Shown: positions 34,277 through 44,742 of the stretch, in pieces
Layout: every line of letters starts with the position of its first letter
How positions within the stretch are numbered: the stretch's first letter is position 1
DNA from: Scedosporium boydii
Lineage: Eukaryota; Ascomycota; Sordariomycetes; Microascales; Microascaceae
Assembly (NCBI GenBank): GCA_002221725.1
Contig: NJFT01000004.1
Location: 310,001-374,000 of the forward strand
Length of the DNA stretch: 64,000 nucleotides
Direction of reading: 5' to 3'
Notes under the pieces: model-generated
Databases searched by the model: none
The model's input: the letters and a program-made list of their open reading frames with translations, nothing else
Told to the model about the DNA's origin: nothing
Made by a program: the position numbers and the translations under genes

Positions 34277-36277
34277 CTATTTTCTCCCCTTCCTCTTTTT
34301 CTTCTGCGAAACAGGGGCAGCTTTTTCTACCTTAACAGCCCCCGCTCCGCCAACAAGCTCGATCGTTTCTTCCTTAACAATCCCACCTTGCGTAGTCTCA
34401 GCTGCCCGCTTTTTTCCCTTTTTCCCTTTTGGCCGATAGGAGGCGCGATCCCGAAGAGGAAGCCATCGTTCGGGGTCCAACTGCTTCCCCGATTCCACAT
34501 CGCCTACCACTTTACGTCTCCTCTTCTTGGCTGGCTTTTCGAGTTCACTTAAAGGTTTGCGTTTCGTTTGTATGGTAGCAGATGAAGGCAAAACCACCCC
34601 CCGGCTTAGGAGTGACTGGACCTGAATACCATCCACCAAAAGGCCTACGGGGGAAAGCCGCGTAAGAAGAGATTGTCGGTCATTACCGCCGGAGAGCCCA
34701 CAGGACGCCACAACCCCTGCGACAGCAACATCGTTGGATGGCTCCTTCTCCAGTAGGGCTTGGAACGCGACTGCCGCCGCCTGAAGCTCCTCCGATTCAT
34801 GCTGCGACATGATTAGACTCAGCCCGAGCTCTTGTAAAAGAGATGCATTGAGTTCTTGTGCTGGTGTTTCGCCAGAGGCAAGCAGTTTCGACAACGCAAT
34901 CGGGATAGACCTTTGCCTGCCCTGCGCCTTATATAGGGATACCAAAAGAGCGACCAACCCAGGCGTAAAACGAAGTTGTCTGTGTTCGCGGGACTCCGCT
35001 TGAGCGAGCAGGGATATGAAGTTCTCCACGAGGCCGCAGGCGGCACTCAGCTTATGTTCCTGGACGCAGAATCTCACCGTCGTCAACAGAAGGCCAATAT
35101 CCCAGGGCCGCCGTTTGAGCAGTTCTCGACAGGTACCAACGGTAGAAACACCAGCGTGCAGCTGCAAAGACGCAGCCGTATTCAGAACGGAAAGCCTATT
35201 TACTGAGCTCGTGATACTTGGCCCCGACTTCAAAATGATGTCTGCGGTCCTTTTCTGGACTCCTTTGAAACTTTGGCAGTTTAGGCTCAAGTTGAACTTC
35301 AATTGATCCAGGAGATCCCTCTGGTAATTGAAGAGTCCAGAATTGTCCTTCGGATGTACTGAGTCCCGGATTATCCGTTCAAGGAAGAACGGATTCGTTG
35401 CATCGGAAGTAACAATCGTGGAGTTGAGCTTCCGCAGAAAAGCAGAATCCGCATCGCAGTTCCTAAAGTTGCAAGTGTCAGTAAATGTGCGGCCGTCCGA
35501 GGCAACAGTAAGAAGCACGTACAAGAATAAGTCAATGGATGAGTACACATCAGCCGCGGCTTTTTTGAGACCCATTCGAAAGTAGGTATACCCTAGTTGA
35601 ATGAGGATGGGCAGAATTTCTTCCTGCTTCTCCTCATCTGACAGGTCTTCAGAGGAGTCGCAAAGCCGTTTTGCGAGGGAGAGGGACTGCACAGCCTCTT
35701 CGAAAAACCCATAGGAGAGGCATATACAGGCCGTGTTATAGGCTACCTCGAACGTATCCGGTTTGTCAAGGTCCCCTTGAAGGTACTCGAGGATTTCGCG
35801 GCTCTGCCAGCCGAGTTGCGCCAAAGCCGCTAGTTCGTTGATCTTCAAATCATGGCTCTCCTCGTGATCTGGATATTTGGAGGATAGGATGCGGTATGTC
35901 TTGCTCGCCTCGGCGAATTTCTCGGCTCGGTAGGCGACCTGGGCGTCGAGATGAAGCACCCCGCGGTGGCCTGTAGCGAGGGCAGGCTGTAAACATTCTC
36001 TAGCCTTCGAGAGCTGTCCGGTTTTATAGTATGCGTATGCACTTTCAAGCAAGCATCCTTGTCGAAACCCAGCGTCACCCTCGTCTATCACACGTAGAGC
36101 ATCACCAAAGCGGTCTAACTTCAGCAGTGCAACGACCTGAGTTTGTCGGATGTTATGATCTTGGGGGAAAGAATTGAGAGCCGTTACTGCAGTCTTGAGA
36201 ATCTCCTCATGGTCATCGATAGACACGGCTTTCAACAAAGTATTTAACGTCGCGGCGGAGGCTCGCGCCGTCATCAT
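34277..36277 (-). CDS. srp72: signal recognition particle subunit SRP72
   Basis: SRP72 binds SRP68 and the 7S RNA in the cytosolic particle that targets ribosomes to the ER. Exons 35523-36277 and 34277-35462 give 646 aa. Residues 1-450 are TPR-type helical repeats: a first repeat containing VVALLKLDRFGDALRVIDEG, then GCLLESAYAYYKTGQLSKA and others. The diagnostic C-terminal RNA-binding motif DPERWLPLRDRASYRP sits in a Lys-rich region (KRKPLSELEKPAKKRRRK; PKGKKGKKR), and the end is SQKKKRKGRK. A 60-bp intron at 35463-35522 (donor GTACGT, branch ACTGAC, acceptor TTTAG) keeps the frame open if retained. I call it an intron because splicing restores a continuous helical segment (DLFLNCDADSAFLRKLN). 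Two adjacent ATGs begin the frame; the first is used. Confidence 0.95.
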   Translation of the reverse strand: MMTARASAATLNTLLKAVSIDDHEEILKTAVTALNSFPQDHNIRQTQVVALLKLDRFGDALRVIDEGDAGFRQGCLLESAYAYYKTGQLSKARECLQPALATGHRGVLHLDAQVAYRAEKFAEASKTYRILSSKYPDHEESHDLKINELAALAQLGWQSREILEYLQGDLDKPDTFEVAYNTACICLSYGFFEEAVQSLSLAKRLCDSSEDLSDEEKQEEILPILIQLGYTYFRMGLKKAAADVYSSIDLFLYVLLTVASDGRTFTDTCNFRNCDADSAFLRKLNSTIVTSDATNPFFLERIIRDSVHPKDNSGLFNYQRDLLDQLKFNLSLNCQSFKGVQKRTADIILKSGPSITSSVNRLSVLNTAASLQLHAGVSTVGTCRELLKRRPWDIGLLLTTVRFCVQEHKLSAACGLVENFISLLAQAESREHRQLRFTPGLVALLVSLYKAQGRQRSIPIALSKLLASGETPAQELNASLLQELGLSLIMSQHESEELQAAAVAFQALLEKEPSNDVAVAGVVASCGLSGGNDRQSLLTRLSPVGLLVDGIQVQSLLSRGVVLPSSATIQTKRKPLSELEKPAKKRRRKVVGDVESGKQLDPERWLPLRDRASYRPKGKKGKKRAAETTQGGIVKEETIELVGGAGAVKVEKAAPVSQKKKRKGRK

Positions 36278-36804
36278 TGCGACTTAACGGGCAGACAGAG
36301 TAAGAAACTGATGTTATCGCGGGGTGCCTTACCCCACACAAAGCCTCTATTGTGAATTCTGACCATGCTGCAATGAGATCGAGACCTTCCAGCAATGGTG
36401 GATGATTAGTCATTCGCATTCTCACATCAAGACAGCGAAGGCAGAGGACGTAGACCCTTGTCGCCTTCGGCCTCGTTCGACAATAAATCCTCGATTCATG
36501 TATTAATCGCAGTCTATCCTAGTTTTGGAGGTGCTATCTCGATTCTAAGGAGCCAACTTCCCATTGAGGTTTCCCCGCCCTTTTTAGAGACTTTATTTTT
36601 TTATTTATTTTTTTTTCCCTTATTTTTCTTTTCTTCCACAAACATGTCAAGCGCTGTGGACTTGATGATGGCAGTATACCGGCAAAACATCGGCGGTGGT
36701 ACCCATTAAACAGGCTCGCATGAGCAATCCAGACAATGGGAGGCTGCTTCCACCTCCATATCTTTCACTCTCAGCACGCAAGAGCCAAGAGCCAAGAGTT
36801 CAAA
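36278..36804. promoter_or_regulatory. divergent promoter region of srp72 and the NCBP3-like gene
   Basis: The spacer lies between two divergent genes and contains a T-rich pyrimidine tract at about 36580-36640, common in fungal promoters. A short ATG frame at 36644-36709 within it is likely leader. No gene is supported. Confidence 0.55.
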
Positions 36805-37999
36805 ATGGATTGGGACGTGGAGATGGAAGACACGCCTCAGACGGGCAGGGACCATTCTAACTACGACGACGAGGTTTGTAACCTACATAGCCAACCGCGC
36901 TTCGATATTTCACTAATTAACATGGGCGCGGTGCTTTCAGATTCGTCCGACCTCCGCCCCTACCCAAGGACAAGTGGTGTCAAGTGGCTTACAGCAGCAA
37001 GAACGCGCCGCGACTGATGACGATGCCTTAGTCCCAACTAAGGTTCATATTCGCGGCCTCGATGCCTTGACCACCGAGGGCATCAAGTCATATCTTTCGG
37101 AGCATTTTGGTCCCGCCGATAGGATCGAATGGATAAATGATACATCTGCGAATCTCGTCTTCAAGTCTACGTCTACAGCCCAGGATGCTCTGGCTTCCTT
37201 GAGCGCCATCGAAATAGCAGATCCCACTCAACTCCCCATCCTTGAATGCGTCCCGGCCAAGTCTTACACTGCAAAGCCGGAGGTCGAACTGCAAGTTCGT
37301 TTTGCCCTCTCGTCCGACAAAAAGAAAGCCGGGGCATCATCTAGGAGCCGATTCTATCTGCTCCATCCTGAATACGATCCCGAGGAGCGCTTCCGACGTG
37401 AGCACTCCAGCCGAGCAAAATATCGCGATCGTGACGGCGCAAGCAGCAGGCGTCGTTGGGACATGGAGGGGCGGAGATTATCCCAGGAAGATGTCATCTT
37501 CGACGAAAGCTTTTACGATGACAAAGAGCCCGAAGCGACCACTCGTAGCCAAGCCAAGGAACTTTTCCCTGGGCGGCGCCGCGGTGATCGCCGCCGTTCC
37601 AGGTCAGCGTCACCGTCCATTGCGGATGATCGGTCAAACCGCAACAGGGCGAGGGCGCTGCGAGTCAAGCAGCAGCTCACCACAAAAGAGGATCGCAAAG
37701 AACTTTTCCCTTCTAAGGTCTCGACATCGAGTACCAAACTAGCCCAGTTAGACCAACTCGAGGCCGCTACAAAGGCTACATCACTCGACAATACAGCCGC
37801 GGACCATTCGTTGCACATCCGAGGGATCTCCTCTCAGGGAGGCCCTTCCGCTGGCTTCACCATTAAGGGAACTTCAACAATCAAGGTCAAGGAACTCTTC
37901 CCGAATAAATTCGATGGCGGTGTCGGCAACGATCTCTTTGCGGATAAACTCGAAGGCAGAAATCGGCGGCGGCAAAAGGCTGAGGACTTGTTTCACTGA
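36805..37999 (+). CDS. NCBP3-like RNA-binding protein (nuclear cap-binding subunit 3 family)
   Basis: The fold resembles NCBP3 (C17orf85), an RRM-type protein associated with capped nuclear transcripts. Exons 36805-36873 and 36941-37999 join in phase 0 across a 67-bp intron and give 375 aa. The RRM-like part is at about 45-130 (TKVHIRGLDALTTEGIKSYL; ANLVFKSTSTAQDALASL). It is followed by the family segment LQVRFALSSDKKKAG...RSRFYLLHPEYDPEER. The C-terminal half is basic and disordered (GRRRGDRRRSRSASPS). It contains a repeated short motif: KELFP three times, then NDLFADKL and EDLFH at the very end. Spacing is irregular, so this looks like a reiterated docking motif, not a structural repeat. 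NCBP3 assignment rests on recognising the RRM and YLLHPEYDP segments; confidence in the exact orthology is moderate. Confidence 0.85.
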
Positions 38000-40883
38000 T
38001 CTATTCCGACAATTTTATTCTCGGCTACTGCGGTCTACGAGATCTATCCACCCACAACCCTACGACGTGCGTGGCGCGTACATGAAATAATGACGATCGG
38101 AATTCGTTCTATAGTGTGGTGGGGTTCGCTCGAGGCTAGGTGGATGTAGAACACCGAAAGGCAGCAGAAGAAGTGTGCCTTTATTCAGCTCAACATGCCG
38201 CTCCACGAGGCTCTGTACGGGTGGTAGAAACACGGGGGATGTTGTCGACGGTCAACCACAAACGTCTTTTCTTAGACCCATGATTTCCCAGGGAGATAGA
38301 CTTACCTCGTCCTACCTGCTAGCCTATGGCTCGGTTAGCTTGCCGTGCTCGTCGACTCACTTCTCAGAGTATGGTCCATGTTCCTGCTTTGTTGAAATTC
38401 CAAGAGTCAACGAAGACCAGGAAGCGGGCCATTGCTCTCACCCAAATGCGCCGCTAAATACATACCATTGGTCTCGTACTGTGAGGCTCACATTCCTGTC
38501 TGGCATTCTTGCATCCTCGGCGGCGGCGTCGATTCCTGCGTGATTGCGATCTAGAGTCTGCCACCCCATTTCCAGTGGACCTCTTCAGGCTCTGGTTGGG
38601 GGAAGTGGGGCGGATACGGAACTACGAGACGCGCTGGCGACCCAACCCCCCCCACAAAAAAAAAAAAGCCTTCTACTGGGATCTTTTCTCATGCTTGCGT
38701 CTTTCTATCCAATTACCTCACCCACCTGCCGGCTCTGAGTTCCTTCGAAGAAAAGGAGAAAAGGAGAAAAGAAGATGGTGTTTCATCAGGTACCGAACGC
38801 CAACCGGGGGTGCGTGGGTATCGGAACGATGGGGGCGGGAGATGAGCTGATCACTGGGCAGCAGTTCTCTGGTGTCAACAAGTTTCAGGGAAATATTTAG
38901 GGAAAAAAAATAAATAAAAAAAATAAAACATAAACCGAAATAATAATAATATCAATCTTTTCTCGGTATCTTTGAAAGTTGATGGTCGCTATTGCACGTT
39001 GCATGAGTGTTCCAACATGAACAGCCCCAAACCCCACCCTGTTCCGCACAGTGCCAGCAATTCGAGCTGATGCCTGCAAGGGTAAATGGAATCCATCATC
39101 GGGGACCTGTCCGTCATTGATCTATCATTGATTCATCGCTGATCTTGTCCAACGGCAGCGCAGCGGGTACCTCGGAACTTGTACATTGTGCAAAGGTCCC
39201 GGTGTCTGTGTGCGTTGTCTCTTTCTCTGGTTCCGGCCAGTTTTACTTCGTCCTTGCACAGGACGGATAGCCGATGGTAATTTCGAAGGGTTGTTTTCAG
39301 GTCAGATAAGCGAACACGGCTGACGATCGGATCGTTCAGCTAGTGCATGCGGCTGATGCTTGAACCGATGTGCTTGTTTACATGTACCAAGCAGCTCGGC
39401 TGCCTTCGTAATACATTACGGCATTCTTACCCACGGCGAAGCCGTTGGCACATCATCAATATTAAAACTTTAAAAACAGCTTAGCGTCCGGCAAGCCGAC
39501 CTTGAAGGCGAGGAAACCCAATGAAAAGGATTGCTTCAGCGCTCCCCCTTTTTTTTTTTTTTTTTTTTTTTTTTATCTAATAGTTGTTGTTGTTTTGGGG
39601 GGGTGGGAAACTCTACACTACGCTGCGAAGTACACTACTTCGTACTACAATAGACTCCTACGAAGTAGTACACAGGTACGAAGTACACGACACGACATTG
39701 CCCTCCTGCACTTCGATCCGGGCTGAATGTGCTAGACTAAGTTGGTGCGGCAGCAGCCTGCTTTCGACCTCTAGCGTAACGAGATGCCCACTTCGCCGTT
39801 GATTGATTTGATGGATCTTAAGCTACTCATACATTATAGCCGTTGATCGTTGATTTGGTCAGTGCACCCAACTTAAGTAGTGTACATGGAGATACAGGAC
39901 GACATGGGCGGTTTTAGTGCTGGGGTTAATACTGAGGTGCTTTGGTACAGTCCATACAAGTCAATGAACTTGAAACGAACCGTTCTCGCTTATCTCCGAG
40001 ATCTGGACCTGCAAAATGTGAGAAAAAAAGTGACTTGTCAATTCCACGAAGTAATAATAGCTTAGGAAGGACTCGGCGCGGACGCCGGTAAGCCAAACTC
40101 CCTAGTGCGGATTGGGCGAGCACTGGCCATCGTCTACATTTAGAGTACAATAGTATTGGGGTCGGTCTTCGTCCCATCAAAAACCGGTTCATTGTTGCCA
40201 ACTTCAATGTTGAATTTCATAATCTTCCAGTCACTGAAATGGATTGTCGGCCCTCCTCATAGGTCACCAAATAGCCGCACTCGGAAAACCCAGCAGGCCA
40301 GTAACCCAGGGTGCGTGACTGAGGCAATGATTAAATTACTTCGTACATTGGTACTTTGTACACTACAGCAGAGATAATGCACCGTGCGACTCGTCACGGA
40401 AGTAAACTGTACTAAACCCTGAGGTATCGCCGCCGGTCCGGCCGCCCAACAGGGATAGGCCCGGGGCCGGGTTGACAGCCCGAGCTATCCTGTAAATAAG
40501 TGTACATGCAATGCGGCGGGCTTTCGCCATTGCTCATTCGACTCGAGCACTGAATGACATGAGGAGCAGTGTCAGCCCTCAGAATATCATGAAAGGAGCG
40601 CTCATCTAGCGCACCGCTCTTCCCGGGTTCCGCCCGGTGACTCACCCATTGCCCATCTGGTATACAGCAGTCGGCACTTTCCTCGTCCTTCCTAGATCCT
40701 TCCTAGGGCTTGAGGATCCGCATTCGGTGATGGGTGGTGGCTCCCGCGGCCTCAGGGTGGTGGGGTTGCTGCATGGTTCCAGCACGGCTTCGACGACGAC
40801 GGAATAGAGGCGAAGTGATAACCCTCAAGCAAATTTATGCCCTTCTTCTCGTAGCGACCATCTGAGATATGAGTCCATCGATT
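38000..40883. other. 2.9-kb intergenic region with poly(T) and a cluster of nonamers
   Basis: No gene is supported on either strand; open frames are short and of biased composition. A run of about 25 T lies at 39549-39573 and an A-rich stretch at 38651-38667. Four exact copies of TACTTCGTA or its complement occur, three of them within 50 bp at 39636-39685 and one at 40337-40345. Confidence 0.6.
39636..39686. repeat. cluster of three TACTTCGTA / TACGAAGTA nonamers
   Basis: Exact copies lie at 39636-39644 (forward), 39659-39667 (reverse) and 39677-39685 (reverse, inside GTACGAAGTAC). The forward and first reverse copies face each other and could pair as a hairpin. Further exact copies in the window are at 7032, 9812, 10338, 10441, 13892, 16573, 16880, 21931, 23939, 29174 and 40337 (first base of each), all outside coding sequence. 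Confidence 0.75.
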
Positions 40884-41822
40884 TTACCGGCATATCAATG
40901 ATGCCATTGCCATTTTGGAGTTCTTCGTGTTCGGCATTGTGCCCTCGTTTGAGTTACTAGTTTTGGGAGGTACTGGTAGAACAGTGTGGATGCCTGGGAG
41001 TTGCTCGACGAGGGAAATTGCTGAAGCGCGAAGCCGAGGCTCCTCCCAGCCTTGGATCGGCGGGAGTTGCGGACCGGCTTCGGATTTTAGCCGCGGACTT
41101 TCCGTCCGAGACGAGAGGCTTCTCGAGAAGCCATTATCGGGAAGCATCGACGAATACGGAGGTGAGTTTATAGCATCGCTTTCTGGTGAATTTGTGCTCT
41201 TGGGCGATGGCGCGGTCATGTAATCGTATTGCGGGGTGGTATCTCGTACGGGTGCTGGACGAAGGAAAGGATTGACGTCCGCAGACGAAGACGACGACTC
41301 TGATCGTAAGCTGCCGTGCGTTCCGTGCGAGGGCGGTGAATGGTGATATCCTTGATCCGGAAGAGCGGGTGGGCTGCGATATCGCGTTGTGTAAGCAGCC
41401 TTTAACTGTTCGTGACGGCTCAGTTTGTTTTGCTTCCCGTTCCACCAATTCTTGACCGTATTATCACTTCTCCCAGGTAATCTGCGCGCAATTTCCGCCC
41501 ATCGATGGCCAATCTGACTGACCAGCTTCTCGATGATTTCCGCCTCCTCCGGTCGGATGGGGCTGTGATCAAGCGTCGGCTTCAAATTTTGGTGGTATCT
41601 TTCTCTGCACTGCTTGGCTGAGCGAGTGCCGAGGGAATGAGCAATAACAACCCAATTGGAAGGTCCATGGGCTTCGACGAGCTTCAGTAGCATTTGGTCC
41701 TCCTGGCTGGACCAGGGGCCCCTCCGCAGAGTGGGCTGCGAGCCGCTTGCCATCTCGTGGCCAAAGCTAGATTCTCGATTTGACACCGGCGATCGAGGTG
41801 GTCTGTATGCCTTTGTCGTCAT
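40884..41822 (-). CDS. R2R3 MYB transcription factor, FlbD/RCA-1 type
   Basis: A nuclear DNA-binding regulator; the best known relatives (A. nidulans FlbD, N. crassa RCA-1) act in asexual development, but this may be a paralogue. The first ATG in frame, at 41822, gives 312 aa. Repeat R2 is at about 33-82 (RRGPWSSQEDQMLLKLVE...CRERYHQNLKP) and R3 at about 85-130 (PIRPEEAEIIEKLVSQIG...RSDNTVKNWWNGKQNK), with the spaced Trp residues expected of MYB helices. The rest is Ser/Pro-rich and probably disordered. The frame stays open upstream to 42011 without an ATG, so an upstream coding exon joined by an unseen intron, or translation from 41822, are both possible. The C terminus ends SKMAMASLICR; nothing suggests truncation. 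Confidence 0.85.
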   Translation of the reverse strand: MTTKAYRPPRSPVSNRESSFGHEMASGSQPTLRRGPWSSQEDQMLLKLVEAHGPSNWVVIAHSLGTRSAKQCRERYHQNLKPTLDHSPIRPEEAEIIEKLVSQIGHRWAEIARRLPGRSDNTVKNWWNGKQNKLSRHEQLKAAYTTRYRSPPALPDQGYHHSPPSHGTHGSLRSESSSSSADVNPFLRPAPVRDTTPQYDYMTAPSPKSTNSPESDAINSPPYSSMLPDNGFSRSLSSRTESPRLKSEAGPQLPPIQGWEEPRLRASAISLVEQLPGIHTVLPVPPKTSNSNEGTMPNTKNSKMAMASLICR

Positions 41823-43589
41823 CGCCTCCGGCCCGATACTCGTGTAAAAATGTAGACCCGAACTGGGGCCTGTAGTCGTTCGGGCACGTACTATCCTCCG
41901 TTCACGACCGGCTCCCCAAAGTAAGCCTGCCCCACCAAGACCACCCAAGCTTTCGGGGCCGGATCCAGAGTTGCTCTGCCGAGCTTGTAGCTTGTCAAGT
42001 GGAGAAGACAATAAAGGGTATGGATGAAGGAGGAGAGAGAGAGAGAGAAGATTTAACCTAAATCAAAGGATTTCAAAGAATGACGAGCTCGGTCGTAGTT
42101 AAAAGAGCCCCGGTGAGAGCCTGCCGAAACACTATTATTGTAAGGTACAGATAATCGACTGCACCAGAGGGATCAGGGCTGGAGAGAAATAAATCTTTAG
42201 ATGGGGACCTGGCAGGTGAGAATAGGTCGCAAGATGTTTCTTCTGAACAAATTAGAAAAGTAGAAAGAGGGTTCGATGGATAGCGGTGCAGTTCTTCGCG
42301 AGCTGTTGGGAAAGGGGAGAGCTCTGGCACAACAGGGTCGCCGAGGGAAGGCGTGGTGGTCTAATATGCACATCATTCATCAACCCGAGGCTTTACAGAA
42401 TGTGCGGCCTCAGAGACTAAAGGGCATGGGTCGGGTTACTAAGGGTTAATCAGAAATACATCAACCAAATTCCTCCTCCATGATGGCATTGTGGCCCTGG
42501 GCCCAACAGCCTCTACTTGGTGGATAGTGTATACGAAGTGGTGTTGGAGAACCGCCTCCATGCACCAGCTTTCCCGCTTTTCTCGCTCCTAGACCCCATC
42601 AGGGATCGGGGCCATCCAACGGCGAATTCCGTGAACCAGGGTCTGGGCACAGTCCCTAGCCGCAGCCCGACAATGTGGTAGTGTCCGACGCCGTTTGAAC
42701 AGGATCGGGTGGCAGGGGGCCCGCCAGTGGGGAGTGGAGGAAGCAATATTTGATAGGACTAAACCGGGACCGCGGAACCCAGATGTGCACTTCAGCGCTG
42801 CCTGCCCCTAGTTGAGACCCGCCCATTGCGTCTTATCCTTCTGTACTTCTATGTACTTGGGGGTATCCATACCAGCGTGCCTGGAGTAAAAAGAGAACCC
42901 CAAAGCCTTGTTTTAGACTCCCTCGCTCGCCACCATACACGACCCTACTTGGTTGTACTTGTATCGATGGAACTAGCCATTGGGAACTCCCCGAAGCGCC
43001 CTCACCATTTTTGGCACGGTTCACGTCCCAGTGGTCGGCGGCGGGGCAGAGAGAGCTGAAAAAGAGGTCCATGCTGGCGGGCCTTGGTTCGGGGCCATGC
43101 CATGATCATGGCATCATAACACACCGGTACCACCTGCCTGCCCTTCACTCTGTCGAGTCACGGAGGATGATCCCGTCAGCCCTCTATCGCAGAGGAGGAG
43201 TCAGTTGGGTGTCAGTACGTAAGAAGGGGAACGACGTGAGTACCCTGAAAAAATGGGGTCGGATCCCCTGCGATACGCAACATCAATTGATTCGAATAAT
43301 AACAATAAACCATCAACGATCAATTGATAATATTGGAAGTTGGAGGCGGACGGTTTACAGTGCGTGGTTTAGTGGACCCACTGTAAATTCTCGGCTGAAA
43401 ATATGGGTTAAGGGCTGCAAGTTATCTGCATGGCAGGACTAGCCTGGCTGCCTCGAGTAACCTCATGTACCTCGTACCGCATACTTGGACTGTAGTGTAC
43501 AGCACGAACGAAGTACTACGCGATGCGAGGTCGAAGATGGTCCTCGGCGAGAGTTACGTTTCTAGGAGCCAATGAACAAACTTGTTAAA
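41823..43589. other. 1.8-kb region upstream of the MYB gene
   Basis: It should contain the MYB promoter and a long leader, including a CT-repeat (GAGAGA on the plus strand, about 42033-42050). Open frames here lack recognisable domains. Composition is normal until about 43590, where the A+T block starts abruptly. Confidence 0.5.
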
Positions 43590-44420
43590 GTTATAAACTC
43601 TTTTATTTAATAAATATTATATTTTTAAATTTATTTAAATATTTTAAAAAATTTTATAAATTAAATTTATTTAAATATTTAAAAAAATTTAATAATTAAA
43701 AATTAAATAAAATAATATATTATAATTTAAATTTTATATATAAAATAGTAATTATAAAAATAAAAGTTTTAATTATTTTAATAAACTTATAATTATATTA
43801 ATTTTAAATATTTATATATATATATATATATTGTTACAATCCTAACACTGCAGGTTTCGGCTGATCAATGGGATAGGAAGGTGCTGGGATAGCAGGGGCC
43901 TGTTTAGGGATAAGCGAGGCGATCGAGCAGTATTCACAATGATAAGTGCTGAGAGTGCGTATACAAGTGTAGGGTGTAGATGTTACTTGCATTGACTACT
44001 GAAGAGTCTGGAAGATAACTAGACTAGTGGGAGACACCGTAGCTTTATATAGACACTTCTTCCATCCATCTTCAGTACCAGTAGGCTGGTCGATCGGCCA
44101 GTCCCCGACCGGCTGGTCGGTCGGACTCCCTCCGATCGATCATCGGTCGGTCGATCCTCGATCGACCGATCATTCTTCCCGTGGTCACGTGCCTTCGTCA
44201 TTGCTGCCGTTCCTCACCGCCTTCCTGTGGCCCATGTTGCGGCCTGGCCGTGACATATATTTATTTAATAATATTAGACTTTTAATAGTAATATTTTCTA
44301 TAATACTCGCAATCTTTAAAACTAGCCTTCTGACCAAATCTAGACTATAAATAGATCTACGCGAACTTATCTTTTTCTTATTTATTAAACACGTTCAGTT
44401 TGCCTTGTCTATATAAAAGT
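43590..44420. repeat. A+T-rich, RIP-like block interrupted by a solo LTR
   Basis: The outer parts (about 43590-43831 and 44256-44340) are almost entirely A and T with few CpA or TpG dinucleotides, as RIP leaves behind. The sharp start at 43590 and the unmutated LTR in the middle are notable. No coding capacity is seen. Confidence 0.7.
43832..44255 (+). mobile_element. solo LTR of a retrotransposon, 424 bp
   Basis: The segment starts TGTTAC and ends GTGACA, near-perfect inverted ends of the TG...CA kind typical of LTRs. It is flanked by an identical 5-bp sequence TATAT (43827-43831 and 44256-44260), the expected integration duplication, though in TA-rich DNA chance identity is not negligible. 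A TATA-like stretch (GCTTTATATAG) lies near 44043, suggesting plus orientation of U3-R. The 3' half contains many interleaved GGTCGATC/GATCGACC words able to fold back. No internal domain adjoins, so this is a solo LTR left by LTR-LTR recombination. Composition is near normal, unlike the mutated flanks. Confidence 0.75.
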
Positions 44421-44742
44421 GACCGCTTACAAGTCTCCGTCGACGCGATCTTTTCTTACTGTTCCTCTTACATGGCCCGTTTTTTCTTCTTCTCTTTTCA
44501 ACTTTATTTACAAGATTTTATCAGAGGGGTTTGAAAGCTTCGTACGATTAATAGTCACTCGGGTTAAAAGAGTTCCAGCCAGAGGAGACGCATCGAAGCA
44601 CTGCCGATGCCAGGCAGTGAGTCTAAATTCCTGTGGCACCGATTCAGGATGTGGAGAATTCGTGGACAAGACGAGCCAGCATCACGTAAAGCATTGCCCA
44701 AAGTCCTGTGTAGTATCGAATAAAGGCTTGAGATCCGACCTG

